Below are positions 18,211-26,298 of a stretch of DNA of 64,000 nucleotides, in pieces. A program made the position numbers and the translations under genes. The stretch is from Tautonia plasticadhaerens (lineage in GTDB: Bacteria; Planctomycetota; Planctomycetia; Isosphaerales; Isosphaeraceae): NCBI RefSeq assembly GCF_007752535.1, contig NZ_CP036426.1, positions 992,001 to 1,056,000 on the forward strand, read 5' to 3'. The notes under the pieces are model-generated. The model did no database searches. It worked only from the letters and a program-made list of their open reading frames with translations, and was not told where the DNA came from. How positions within the stretch are numbered: the stretch's first letter is position 1; each line of letters begins with the position of its first letter.

Positions 18211-18987
18211 ATGGCCGCCGACGTTCCCACTCCAACCGGTTGCAGGGTCGACTTGACGGGGCAGGTCGCCCTGGTGACGGGGGCCTCCCGGGGCATCGGC
18301 CGTGCGATCGCCGAGCGGCTGGCGTCCTGCGGTGCCTCGGTCGCCGCCGTGGCCCGGTCGGCCGACGGGCTGCAGGAGACGATCGGGGCCATCCGGGCCG
18401 CCGGGGGGACCGCAGAGGCCTTCGCCGGCAGCGTGGCCTCCTCCGAGGAGGTCAATCGGATCGTCGGCGAGGTGGAGGCGAAATTCGAGAAGGTGCACGT
18501 CCTGGTCAACAATGCCGGGATCACCCGAGACGGCCTGATGCTCCGCATGGAGGACGAGGCCTTCCGGGAGGTGCTGGAGACCAACCTCCTCGGCGCCTTC
18601 TATTTCACCCGGGCCGTCGGCGCGCTGATGATGCGGCAGCGGTACGGCAGGATCGTGAACATCTCCAGCGTCGCCGGCCTGATGGGCAACCCGGGGCAGG
18701 CGAACTATTCGGCCAGCAAGGCGGGGCTGATCGGCTTCACGCGGACCGTGGCCCGGGAGCTGGCCAGCCGGAACATCACGGTCAACGCCGTGGCCCCGGG
18801 GTTCGTCGAGACGGACATGACCGGCGTGTTGCCCGACAAGATCAAGGAGGCGGTGAAGGAGCACGTGCCGATGAAGAAATTCGGCCAGGTCGAGGACATC
18901 GCCGACCTGGTCTGTTACCTGTCGGGCCCCGGGGCCCGCTACTTGACCGGCCAGGTGGTCGCCGTCGACGGCGGCATGACCGCCTGA
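18211..18987 (+). CDS. fabG: 3-oxoacyl-[ACP] reductase FabG
   Basis: 258 residues, a classical short-chain dehydrogenase using NADPH to reduce beta-ketoacyl-ACP. Motifs: VALVTGASRGIGRAIAERL (TGxxxGIG cofactor loop), VNNAGITRDGLMLRM (NNAG), NISSVAG (catalytic Ser), ANYSASKAGLIGF (YxxxK), and VAPGFVETDMT. The ATG at 18211 is used although an upstream in-frame extension is open, because the family N-terminus starts here and the promoter lies upstream within that extension. Position between fabD and acpP and the clean family motifs support FabG rather than a generic SDR. Confidence 0.94.
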   Translation: MAADVPTPTGCRVDLTGQVALVTGASRGIGRAIAERLASCGASVAAVARSADGLQETIGAIRAAGGTAEAFAGSVASSEEVNRIVGEVEAKFEKVHVLVNNAGITRDGLMLRMEDEAFREVLETNLLGAFYFTRAVGALMMRQRYGRIVNISSVAGLMGNPGQANYSASKAGLIGFTRTVARELASRNITVNAVAPGFVETDMTGVLPDKIKEAVKEHVPMKKFGQVEDIADLVCYLSGPGARYLTGQVVAVDGGMTA

Positions 18988-19036
18988 GGCCGGACGGCCG
19001 ATCGCGCCGATGACAAACCCAGGCCGAGACTTGCGC

Positions 19037-19058
19037 CTCGGGCCCGCGGGGGCCCGGG
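19037..19058 (+). terminator. Possible terminator after fabG
   Basis: CGGGCCC-GCGG-GGGCCCG stem of 7 bp, extendable by a G-U and a C-G pair, 50 nt after the fabG stop and just before the acpP promoter. No U-tract. Confidence 0.35.
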
Positions 19059-19063
19059 TAGTG

Positions 19064-19092
19064 TAGACAATTCGGGGGCGTCCTGATAAGGT
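19064..19092 (+). promoter_or_regulatory. Sigma70-like promoter of acpP-fabF
   Basis: TAGACA (19064-19069), 17-nt spacer, TAAGGT (19087-19092). 5/6 match at -35. Confidence 0.45.
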
Positions 19093-19365
19093 GTTGCCCT
19101 CGGGACCATCGATCCGGATCCGGCCGTCCCGGCCCCGACCGCCGGTCGAGGGCCGGGGAGGAACGTCGGGCCATCGGGCCCGATCGGGGCGTTGCAGGAC
19201 ATCCGCCCCGATCGACCCGATCCCGACCGCCGGGCCCCGCCGATCGTCCCCCTCGCACTCATACCAGACCGCATCCCCACCCGCCGGCAGCCGTGCCGCC
19301 GCCATCCGTCCAGGGAAGGACGCGGGCCGGCCGATGCTTGCCCCCGAGACCAAGGAGGTCCGCCC

Positions 19366-19599
19366 GTGTCGATCGAAGAACGCGTGGTCGAGATCGTCAG
19401 CGAGCAGATGGGCGTCGCCAAGGACCAGATCTCGCGCGAGACCGAGTTCATCAAGGACCTCGGCGCCGACTCGCTGGACACCGTCGAGCTCGTCATGGAG
19501 TTCGAGGAGGAGTTCGACATCCAGATCCCCGACGAGGAAGCCGAGAAGATCCAGACCGTCGGGCAGGCGGTCGATTACATCACCGAACATAGCAAGTGA
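19366..19599 (+). CDS. acpP: Acyl carrier protein
   Basis: 77 residues, standard ACP length. It carries growing acyl chains on a 4'-phosphopantetheine attached to Ser in the [18 protein letters not shown] motif (Ser about 36-37). Highly acidic four-helix protein, as expected. The start is the GTG at 19366: a near-perfect AAGGAGG lies 7 nt upstream, which outweighs in-frame upstream ATGs that would add an unrelated tail. Followed 150 nt later by fabF. Confidence 0.95.
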   Translation: MSIEERVVEIVSEQMGVAKDQISRETEFIKDLGADSLDTVELVMEFEEEFDIQIPDEEAEKIQTVGQAVDYITEHSK

Positions 19600-19749
19600 C
19601 CGGCCCGAATCCGGCCCGCACCCCGACGGGCCGGCCCCCACGCCGACCCCCGACTTAACCGAACCCCTCGCCCATCGCGAGCCCCGGGAGCACCGGCGGC
19701 CCCCCCTCGACCGCCGCCGGCCCGCCGGGCCGAATCGAGATCGATCGTC

Positions 19750-20997
19750 ATGTCGCGTCGCGTCTTCATTACGGGCATCGGTGTGGTCACCGGCCTGGGC
19801 GAGACCCTCAAGGACTTCTGGTCCGGCCTGCTGGAGGGCCGCAGCGGGGTCGGCCCGCTGACGCTCTTCGACACCTCCCCGTTCAAGGTCCACTTCGGCG
19901 GCCAGGTCCGGGACTGGGATGCCGACGCCCGGTTCGGCCACAAGGAGGCCCGCCGGATCGATCGGTTCGCGCAGTTCGCCCTGGTGGCCGCCGAGTCGGC
20001 CGTGAAGGACGCCGGGCTCGACCTCGTCGCCGCGCCCCCCGTGCCGCCGGAACGCTTCGGCGTCTACATCGGCTCGGGCATCGGCGGCCTCAACGAGTTC
20101 GAGGAGCAGCATCGCAACCTGATCGACAAGGGCCCCCGACAGATCAGCGCCTTCACCATCCCCAAGCTGATGGTCAACGCCGCCAGCGGCCAGATCTCGA
20201 TCAAATACGGCCTGAAAGGCCCCACCTCGGCCGTCGCGACCGCCTGCGCCAGCGCCGCCAACGCGATCGGCGACGCCTTCAAGGCCATCCAGGCCGGCTG
20301 GGCCGACGCCATGGTCACCGGCGGCTCCGAGGCCGCGATCACCCACATGGGCCTCGGCGGCTTCGCCTCCATGCGGGCCCTCTCCACCCGCAACGACGAC
20401 CCCCAACGTGCCAGCCGCCCGTTCGACAAGGACCGGGACGGCTTCGTCCTCGCGGAGGGGGCCGGCGTCCTGATCATCGAGGCCGAGGAGGTCGCCCGGG
20501 CCCGGGGGGCCCGGGTCTACGCCGAATTGCTCGGCTACGGCATGTCGGCCGACGGCTCCCACATCACCGCCCCCGACGAGGAAGGCCGGGGCGCCGAGCG
20601 CGCCATGCGGATGTGCCTGCAGGACGCCCGCTGCAACCCCGATCAGGTCGGCTACATCAACGCCCACGGGACCAGCACCGGCCTCGGCGACCTGGCCGAG
20701 ACCAAGGCCATGAAGACGATCTTCGGCGACCACGCCAAGCACGGGCTGATGGTCTCCAGCACCAAGAGCCACCTCGGCCACCTGCTCGGCGCCTCCGGCG
20801 GGGTGGAGCTGGTCGCCTCCTGCCTGGCGATCCATCGGGGCGTCCTGCCGCCGACGATCAACCTGGACGAGCCCGGCGAGGGGTGCGACCTGGACTACAT
20901 CCCCCACACGGCCCGGGAGGTCCGGGTCGACCGGGTCATGTCCAACAGCTTCGGCTTCGGCGGCCACAACGCCAGCCTGCTGATCGGCCGGCCCTGA
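19750..20997 (+). CDS. fabF: 3-oxoacyl-[ACP] synthase II FabF
   Basis: 415 residues. Condenses malonyl-ACP with acyl-ACP in chain elongation. Catalytic Cys in ATACASAANAIGDA (about residue 166), His in NAHGTSTGLGD, second His in KSHLGHLLGASGG, and the C-terminal NSFGFGGHNASL, the full C-H-H triad of elongating ketosynthases. Start ATG at 19750. Likely co-transcribed with acpP. The fabD-fabG-acpP-fabF order is the widely conserved bacterial FAS II cluster, which supports every assignment in it. Confidence 0.95.
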   Translation: MSRRVFITGIGVVTGLGETLKDFWSGLLEGRSGVGPLTLFDTSPFKVHFGGQVRDWDADARFGHKEARRIDRFAQFALVAAESAVKDAGLDLVAAPPVPPERFGVYIGSGIGGLNEFEEQHRNLIDKGPRQISAFTIPKLMVNAASGQISIKYGLKGPTSAVATACASAANAIGDAFKAIQAGWADAMVTGGSEAAITHMGLGGFASMRALSTRNDDPQRASRPFDKDRDGFVLAEGAGVLIIEAEEVARARGARVYAELLGYGMSADGSHITAPDEEGRGAERAMRMCLQDARCNPDQVGYINAHGTSTGLGDLAETKAMKTIFGDHAKHGLMVSSTKSHLGHLLGASGGVELVASCLAIHRGVLPPTINLDEPGEGCDLDYIPHTAREVRVDRVMSNSFGFGGHNASLLIGRP

Positions 20998-21056
20998 CCC
21001 GTTGGGTTCGGGGCGGCCCCGGCCGATCGACCGGCAGCCCGATCGGGGCCCCTCCC

Positions 21057-22325
21057 ATGATCCTCTCCCGACGCGACGCCCTGCGATCCCTGCTCGCCCC
21101 GGCCCTGCTCGGCGTTACGCCCGGGCCGGGGCGTCCCGAGGCGCCGACGGTCCTGCTCCGGTCCGGGTGGCAGACCGAGAACATCGGCGACATCGCCCAC
21201 ACCCCCGGCCTGCTCGCCCTGCTGGAGCGGCACTGGCCCGAGGCCGACGTCATCCTCTGGCCCGGCCGGCTCGACCGGGACGTCGAGCCGATGCTCCGTC
21301 GCCGGTTCCCCCGGCTCCGGCTGGTCCGGGAACAGCTCGTGGGGGAGCCCAGGGTCGACGACCCGACGCTCGACGAGGCGATCGCCCGGGCCGACCTGCT
21401 GATCCACGGCTCCGGCCCCTCGATCGTCGGCGCGGCCGCGATCCGACGCTGGCGGGACGCCTCCGAGAAGCCCTTCGGCCTGTTCGGCGTCACGATCAGT
21501 GCCATCGACGACGATGCCCGGGACCTGATCGCCGCCGCCTCGTTCGTCTTCACCCGGGAGACCCGGTCGCTCGACCTCGTCCGGGACGCCGGCCTCGACG
21601 GCACCCACGTCCGGTTCGTGCCCGACGCCACCTTCGCCCTCGACCTCCGGGACGAGTCGGCGGCCGATCGCCTGCTGGGCGAGCACGGGTTGGAGCCCGG
21701 CCGGTTCGCCTGCGTCGTCCCCCGATTGCGTTACACGCCCTACTGGGAGATCCGTCCCGGCTCGGTCTCCGAAGACCGGATCCGGGAGCGGACGGCCGTC
21801 AACGCGCAGTTCGCCGAGCAGGACCACGCCAAGCTCCGGGAGGCCGTCGTGGCCTGGGTGCGGGGGACGGGGGGCAAGGTGCTGATCGCCCCGGAGATGA
21901 CCTACCAGGTCGACATCATCCGCCCCCTCGTCTTCGACCCTCTTCCCGACGACGTGAAGCCGAACGTCGTCCCCCTCGACCGCTTCTGGCTGACCGACGA
22001 GGCGGCCTCGGTCTACCGGCGGGCGGCCGCGGTGGTGAGCATGGAGTGCCATTCGCCGATCATCGCCCTGGCCGGCGGCACCCCGGCCCTCTACGTCCGC
22101 CAGCCGACGGACACCTGGAAGGGCCGGATGTACCCGGACCTCGGGCTCGGCGACTGGCTCGTCGAGGTCGACGACGCGACCGGCGCCGACCTCTCCACCA
22201 GGCTTCTCGCCTTCCACGAGGATCCCGATGCCGCCCGGGGCCGTCGGGACCTGGCGATTGCCCGGGCCTCCGACCTGTTCCGCCTGGGGATCTCCTCGGC
22301 CCGGGGGGCGATCCGGGCCGGTTGA
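21057..22325 (+). CDS. Polysaccharide pyruvyl transferase family protein
   Basis: 422 residues. The N-terminus has a twin-arginine-like signal (LSRRDALRSLLAPALLGV), followed by WQTENIGDIAHTPGLLALLERHWPEADVILWPG, the N-terminal signature of PF04230 proteins (CsaB/WcaK-like). Later HGSGPSIVGAAA, VFTRETRSLDLVRDAGL, FVPDATFAL and a C-terminal SMECHSPIIALAGGTPALYVRQP fit the same family. Members transfer pyruvate from PEP to sugar residues of cell-surface polymers. An export signal on a PEP-using enzyme is odd, so the planctomycete secreted branch may do something different. The ATG at 21057 is 59 nt after the fabF stop. Confidence 0.78.
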   Translation: MILSRRDALRSLLAPALLGVTPGPGRPEAPTVLLRSGWQTENIGDIAHTPGLLALLERHWPEADVILWPGRLDRDVEPMLRRRFPRLRLVREQLVGEPRVDDPTLDEAIARADLLIHGSGPSIVGAAAIRRWRDASEKPFGLFGVTISAIDDDARDLIAAASFVFTRETRSLDLVRDAGLDGTHVRFVPDATFALDLRDESAADRLLGEHGLEPGRFACVVPRLRYTPYWEIRPGSVSEDRIRERTAVNAQFAEQDHAKLREAVVAWVRGTGGKVLIAPEMTYQVDIIRPLVFDPLPDDVKPNVVPLDRFWLTDEAASVYRRAAAVVSMECHSPIIALAGGTPALYVRQPTDTWKGRMYPDLGLGDWLVEVDDATGADLSTRLLAFHEDPDAARGRRDLAIARASDLFRLGISSARGAIRAG

Positions 22326-22373
22326 TCGGCCGGCGGGTTCGGGTTCGCCGGGGGGCGTCCGTTGGAGGCCCGA

Positions 22374-22694
22374 TCAGTCCGGCGGGCGGTAGGATCGGCG
22401 ACGGCCGAGGAGCGAGCCGACGGCGTGTCTGGCCCGGTGGGCGGCCCGGTCGATCGCCGGGGCCAGTCCCGCCTCGGTGGCGTCCACCACCACCGGCTCC
22501 GCGGCCGGCAAGTTCACCACGACCCGGCATCGCAGGTCCTGGCCGCCCCGTGGGCCGTTCTGGTCCGACAGGAAGACGGTGACGCGATCGATCCGCCGGG
22601 AGAATCGGTCGAGCGCGAAGCCGAGTCGACGCTCGATGTGGTCCCGGGCCTTCGCGTCGAGCGGGGTCCTGTCGTGGCGGATCTCCAGCTGCAT
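22374..22694 (-). CDS. HPF/RaiA-type ribosome-associated protein (short form)
   Basis: 106 residues. Matches the S30AE domain: MQLEIRHDRTPLDAKARDHIERRLGFALDRFSRRIDRVTVFLSDQNG, then DLRCRVVVNLPAAEPVVVDATEAGLAPAIDRAAHRA. Short HPF/YfiA proteins bind the 30S decoding centre and idle or dimerise ribosomes in slow growth. The basic tail (GSLLGRRRSYRPP) replaces the long C-terminal dimerisation domain. The ATG at 22694 is where the family begins; an upstream open extension is Arg-rich and not family-like. Convergent with the pyruvyl transferase gene. Confidence 0.8.
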   Translation of the reverse strand: MQLEIRHDRTPLDAKARDHIERRLGFALDRFSRRIDRVTVFLSDQNGPRGGQDLRCRVVVNLPAAEPVVVDATEAGLAPAIDRAAHRARHAVGSLLGRRRSYRPPD

Positions 22695-23039
22695 GGCACC
22701 CTCCGATCGGCGTGGCGGTCGAGGCCGGGCCTCGGCCCGACGACGATCGCGGCGGGCCTCGGTCCTCGGGTTCGGGTCAGCAGAAGCGTAGGTCGGCCGT
22801 CCCCCGGCGTGCCTCCCCGGCAACATCCGCCCCGCCGGACGCCCGACCTCCGGGGACGCCCGGATCGGCCTCCCGGCCCCCGGCCCGAATCGCGTGGCGA
22901 CCTCCTCCCGAGGTTGACCCCGAGGAGTCGCCCTGGAGGTTCACTGATTGACCTCGGATGTCGAGGTGGCATCCCAGCCCATTGGCGCGGTCGATCTGGG
23001 GCGCCCCTGGAGATCCTGGGAGCGGGCGGCCGTCGAAGC
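22695..23039. other. Intergenic region
   Basis: 345 bp between the HPF gene and the 3' fragment of the split TPR gene. No gene supported. A short stretch at about 22981-22996 (ATTGGCGCGGTCGATC) resembles a segment inside the TPR fragment at about 23129-23144, possibly a small duplication. Confidence 0.35.
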
Positions 23040-23381
23040 TCAGCGATCGGGGCCGCGGTCGGCCTGACGACCCTTGCCGAACAGCGACCGCAATTGCCCG
23101 CCGGCTTCCTTGATCGCTCGCAAATCGTTGGCGCGGTCGATCCTGCCCCGGAGCCGGCGGGTGAGCGGGTGGTCGGGCTCCAACTCGACGAGGGAGGCGT
23201 AGTACCGCTCGGCGACCTCGATCCTGTCGAGGGCGACGAAGTAGGCCCCGACGATGCTGGAGAACGCGACGAACTCGGAGACGTGGAAGGTGCGACGGTC
23301 CGGGTACAGCAGCTTGAGGTCGAACTTGTGGTCGAGGACCTCGGCGAACTCGTCGAGCCGGCCTTCGTTCAGGCAGATCTC
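23040..23381 (-). pseudogene. Split TPR protein gene, C-terminal half
   Basis: 113 codons plus stop. It has a normal coding composition but no start codon of its own: the frame continues upstream only into the end of the recombinase element. The protein reads ICLNEGRLDEFAEVLDHKF..LYPDRRTFHVSEFVAF..ALDRIEVAERYYASLVELEPDHPLTRRL, i.e. TPR-like helix pairs and a final basic helix. Its first codons (GAG ATC TGC) continue exactly from the N-terminal half at 25892, with GAG shared by both sides. The uninterrupted protein would be 233 residues. The coding frame is intact, so the interruption is probably recent. Unless the element excises, this half is not translated. Confidence 0.8.
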
Positions 23382-23382
23382 G
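23378..23382. repeat. Left junction core repeat (attachment-site-like)
   Basis: TCTCG, identical to 25891-25895. The host codon GAG spans it on the minus strand. Five bases is consistent with a serine-recombinase crossover core or a short target duplication; the exact crossover dinucleotide cannot be told from one copy. Confidence 0.6.
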
Positions 23383-23417
23383 ATGTTCCAGCCATAATGC
23401 CCTCCAAGAGCGCGATG

Positions 23418-23450
23418 GGGCGGCCCGGCTCGCCCTGAGCCGGGCCGCCC
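23418..23450 (-). terminator. Terminator of the recombinase gene
   Basis: Perfect 13-14-bp stem (GGCGGCCCGGCTC and complement; outer G-C pair at 23418/23450) with a 5-nt loop, 6 nt after the recombinase stop codon and inside the element. Confidence 0.65.
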
Positions 23451-23455
23451 TCACT

Positions 23456-25573
23456 CTACCGTCCCGGGCGCGGCCTCGGTCTGGTCAGTTCGGCAAGCCG
23501 CCCCTTGTTCGCCCACGTCCGCGGCAGCCGGCGGAGCTCGCGCAGCCGCCGCAGCTCGGACCCGTCGGCCCAGATCACGTGGTGGCCCTGGGCGTCGCGA
23601 TGCGCCGTCAACCACCCGACCCGCACCCATCGCCGCACCGTGTCTCGCGACACCCCCAGCCGACGCGCCAGCGACGACGGCCGGTATTCGTCGCGGCCGA
23701 GGCCGGCCGGGCTGCCGAAGGGCGTGCGGGCCAGCCCCAGGTGCCAGAGCAGCCGTTGCACCATCCCCCGCGTGAACCGCTCGGCCCGCTTCGGGGGACG
23801 GAACCCCTCGACGTTGAGCCGCTCGGCCATCGCCGCCGGGCTGAGCCGCTCGGCGCGCCATCCCCGCAGTCGCTCGACCAGTCGGGGGTAGTCGGCCAGG
23901 AGGTCGTACCGCTTCACCGGCCGGGACATGGCGTGCGACTCGGTCATGCCGCCGGACCAGTGGAGCGTCACATCGACCCGCTCGCTCGCCTTGTCCACGG
24001 TGACGGACACGTGGTCAATCAGGAGTCGGGCGATCCGCTGCCGCTCGGCGGGCGTCGTCGTCGTCGCCTGCCACACCGCCGGCAAGTCGCCGGCCAGCGA
24101 CCGGATCGTCCGCTCGTCGTCCGGTGAGAGCCGACCGGGGGCCGACCCCCGCCACCGCTCGTGCTCGTCCTCGAGGCGCCGCTGCGCCCTCAACGCCTCC
24201 TCCCAGCGCCGCTCCAACTCGCGGCCGACCAGGCGATTCTCCGGCTCGCAGGCCTGGTACTGCCGGGCCGCGCGGTCGGCCTCGCAGCCGGCGCGTTCGA
24301 GGCGGAGCCGCCAGTGCCGGGCCAGCTCGGACCGCTCGCGCTCGACCTCGGCCACCGCCGCCAAGCTCGCCTCCAGCGCCGCCGGCTCCACCGCCGCCAG
24401 GACCCGGCCGGCGACCAGCCCGTCGAGCGCCGGCCCGGAGAGGCTCTGGCAGATCGGCTCGGCGTGGTCGGCCGCCCCGCGGGCACAGGTGTAGCTGTAC
24501 CGGCCCGTCGCCCCCGAGTACCGCACGAGCATCCGCCGGCCGCACCGCCCGCACCGCAGGAGTCCGGCCAGCAGCGAGGCCCCCTGCCGCGGCGCGCCGG
24601 GGCGGTCCCGGCGGGCCCGGTTGGCCTCCAGCCGCTCCTGGTTGTCACAGAACCGCTCCCAGGTGATGTAGGCCGGCAGCCGGTCGCGGATCAGCACCAG
24701 GCACTCCTCCGGGCGGCGGACCAGCTTGCCGGTGTCGGGCCGCCCGGGCCGCTTGCGCCGCGGGTCGACCTCCCGGTGGCCGAACCGGTAGGCACCGGCG
24801 TAGGCCGGGTGGTGCAGGACGTTCGACAGCGTCGGGCGGTTCGGCCGCCGCCACTCCAACCCGCCGCGGTTGGGGCCGTGGCGGGGTCGGATCGGGATGC
24901 GGACCCCGTGGTGGACCAGGTAGCGGAGCAGGCCGTGCAGGGTACCCTCGCGGTCGAACCGGTCGAAGATCAGCCGCACGGTCGCCTGGACCTGCTCGTC
25001 GGGGTCGATCGCCCACTCGCCCGAGGCGAGGCGTACGTAGCCCAGCGGCGGGGAGCCCATCGGCTCGCCCCGGCGGGCCTTGTTGAGCCGGCCCTGGCAC
25101 ATCCGCTCCTTGATGACATGAAGTTCTGCCTCGTTCAACATGCCGTGCAGGCCCAGCAGGAGCCTGTCGTTGTGGTCGGCCGGGTCGTAGACGGCGTCGG
25201 CGTCGGCCAGGAGCACGCGGAAGCGGGCGCAGAGCTCGAGCAGCTGGTGCCAGTCGCGGTTGGACCGGGCCAGCCGGCTCATCTCCAGGCCGAGGATCAG
25301 CCCGACGTTGTCGAGCGCCACCTCGGCCAGCAGCCGCTGGAACCCGGGCCGGCCCTCGATCGACTGGCCGCTCTTGCCCAGGTCGTCGTCGATCGTGGTG
25401 ACGCGGTCCCGTGGCCACCCGAGGGCGACGGCGCGGTCGGCCAGGGCGTACTGCCGGTCGGTGGACTCGCGGTGGTCGAGCACCTGCTGGGGTGTGGATT
25501 GGCGGACGTAGACGAAGGCCGCCCGGTCGAGATGCCAGGGCCGGAGCTTGGGCGAGCGGGTTGCGTCACTCAT
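23456..25573 (-). CDS. Large serine recombinase
   Basis: 705 residues. N-terminal resolvase domain: AFVYVRQSTPQQVLDHRESTDRQYALADRA (nucleophilic Ser in VRQST, about residue 21), then LGKSGQSIEGRPGFQRLL, LILGLEMSRLARSNRDWHQLLE (catalytic Arg pair), and HGMLNEAELHVIKERM. The recombinase domain follows (GSPPLGYVRL..GEWAIDPDEQ..VRLIFDRFDREGT), then a zinc ribbon (CGRCGRRM..YTCARG..C), a coiled coil (about 390-480) and a C-terminal helix-turn-helix region (SSLARRLGVSRDTVRRWVRVGWL). It catalyses site-specific insertion and excision through a phosphoserine intermediate. The start ATG overlaps the stop of the small upstream ORF (ATGAGTGA). It ends at a strong hairpin. Active-site residues are intact, so it is probably functional. 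Confidence 0.92.
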   Translation of the reverse strand: MSDATRSPKLRPWHLDRAAFVYVRQSTPQQVLDHRESTDRQYALADRAVALGWPRDRVTTIDDDLGKSGQSIEGRPGFQRLLAEVALDNVGLILGLEMSRLARSNRDWHQLLELCARFRVLLADADAVYDPADHNDRLLLGLHGMLNEAELHVIKERMCQGRLNKARRGEPMGSPPLGYVRLASGEWAIDPDEQVQATVRLIFDRFDREGTLHGLLRYLVHHGVRIPIRPRHGPNRGGLEWRRPNRPTLSNVLHHPAYAGAYRFGHREVDPRRKRPGRPDTGKLVRRPEECLVLIRDRLPAYITWERFCDNQERLEANRARRDRPGAPRQGASLLAGLLRCGRCGRRMLVRYSGATGRYSYTCARGAADHAEPICQSLSGPALDGLVAGRVLAAVEPAALEASLAAVAEVERERSELARHWRLRLERAGCEADRAARQYQACEPENRLVGRELERRWEEALRAQRRLEDEHERWRGSAPGRLSPDDERTIRSLAGDLPAVWQATTTTPAERQRIARLLIDHVSVTVDKASERVDVTLHWSGGMTESHAMSRPVKRYDLLADYPRLVERLRGWRAERLSPAAMAERLNVEGFRPPKRAERFTRGMVQRLLWHLGLARTPFGSPAGLGRDEYRPSSLARRLGVSRDTVRRWVRVGWLTAHRDAQGHHVIWADGSELRRLRELRRLPRTWANKGRLAELTRPRPRPGR

Positions 25574-25756
25574 GGCCGGCCTCCTCGCTTCGGGTGGCCG
25601 CCAGGAGCCTGGCGAGGAGTTGGCCGAGCAGGTCGCGGAGCTGTCGCTGCCGGTCGGCCGGCAGGCGGGCCCAGATCGTCGGTGCGACCGTCGGCGGTGG
25701 GCAGGGCGCCGTCGTCAGGCGCGGGGGGGAGCGTTGTGACGGGGGGCGACGGACAT
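25566..25756 (-). pseudogene. Small recombinase-coupled ORF, frameshifted in a C7 run
   Basis: An ATG at 25756 with GGGAGA 8 nt upstream opens a frame (MSVAPRHNAPP) that hits a stop after 13 codons. One base away, another frame reads TVAPTIWARLPADRQRQLRDLLGQLL and ends EEAGHE, overlapping the recombinase start by 8 nt. That second frame has protein-like composition but no start codon. The two join if one more C is present in the C7 run (G7 at 25723-25729 on the plus strand), giving 63 residues. Either the gene is broken, a homopolymer base was miscalled, or -1 frameshifting occurs there. A leucine-rich helical tail suggests a small helper or binding protein; function unknown. Confidence 0.5.
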
Positions 25757-25850
25757 GCGATGTCTCCCGATGCCGAGGTCAGGTGATGTCGGCACCACGC
25801 CGCCAGCTCAAGCAGCGCGGCGGCGCTGATCGTAACCGCCGCCGGGGGTG

Positions 25851-25877
25851 CTGCACCACCGGTCGCTTGAGGTGCAG
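25851..25877. repeat. Inverted repeat near the right end of the element
   Basis: CTGCACC (25851-25857) and GGTGCAG (25871-25877), 13 nt apart, ending 13 nt from the junction core. Possibly a recombinase binding site; inference from position only. Confidence 0.35.
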
Positions 25878-25890
25878 TCTGCTTGGCACG

Positions 25891-25895
25891 TCTCG
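25891..25895. repeat. Right junction core repeat (attachment-site-like)
   Basis: TCTCG, the partner of 23378-23382. On the minus strand it lies in GCCGAGACG, where the first six bases are still host gene (Ala-Glu). Confidence 0.6.
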
Positions 25896-26254
25896 GCGTA
25901 GTTCAGGCGGGCGAAGAGGTAATCGGGGTGCCTCCGGAGGTTCTCCCGGATCGTCTCCTCGGCCTTGGCGTCCTGTCGAGTGAGCGAGTAGGCCACCGCG
26001 AGGTAGTTGTACAGGACCCTGACATCGGGATATCGCCCGATCAGGTCGATGAGGTCCGGGATCGCTTCGCGGGGGCGGGACTGCGAGCCCTCGTGGAGTC
26101 GCTGGATCTGCTCCCGGACGACGCCCGGGAGGCGGTCCTGCTCCGGGTCGTCGATCGGCTCATAGGTGATGTCGTATTCCAGGAGCAGCACGACCTGGGG
26201 ATCGCGCCGCGTCCTGGGAGCCACCTTCTTCGGCTTCTTTCGACGCTTGGCCAT
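25892..26254 (-). pseudogene. Split TPR protein gene, N-terminal half
   Basis: 121 host codons from the ATG at 26254: a lysine/arginine-rich leader (MAKRRKKPKKVAPRTRR), then VVLLLEYDITYEPIDDPEQDRLP and TPR-like helices (PREAIPDLIDLIGRYPDVRVLYNYLAVAYSLTRQDAKAEETIRENLRRHPDYLFARLNYAE). After Glu121 the frame runs into the element and stops at 25808 after 27 foreign residues (TCQADCTSS...). A 148-residue truncated protein could therefore still be made. AGGAGGG lies 11 nt before the ATG. The gene starts 44 nt downstream of thrS on the same strand. See the C-terminal half at 23040-23381. Confidence 0.82.
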
Positions 26255-26298
26255 GGGGATCACGACCCTCCTCGTCGGCAGGAGTTCGCGGCGAGCGA

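Larger units (their letters stand above)
18988..19365. other. Intergenic region fabG-acpP
   Basis: 378 bp. Holds a hairpin that may end the fabG transcript and then a promoter for acpP, leaving a leader of about 265 nt. No small gene is supported. Confidence 0.45.
23378..25895 (-). mobile_element. Compact serine-recombinase element inserted in a TPR gene
   Basis: About 2.5 kb bounded by the 5-bp direct repeat TCTCG (CGAGA on the gene strand) at 23378-23382 and 25891-25895. It contains only a large serine recombinase and a small coupled upstream ORF, a terminator hairpin near the left end and a 7-bp inverted repeat (25851-25857 / 25871-25877) near the right end. There are no terminal inverted repeats, which argues against a DDE insertion sequence and fits site-specific serine integration. 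Both genes face the same way as the disrupted host gene. Removing one repeat plus the interior restores the host frame exactly. GC content is like the host, so the donor is probably a relative. Confidence 0.8.

Noticed and set aside
22979-23144. Short duplication between the intergenic stretch near 22.98 kb and the TPR fragment
   Set aside because: Only about 15 bases match; this can be chance in such GC-rich sequence.
23378-25895. Classical DDE insertion sequence or prophage
   Set aside because: No transposase, no terminal inverted repeats and no phage structural genes; the only enzyme is a serine recombinase.
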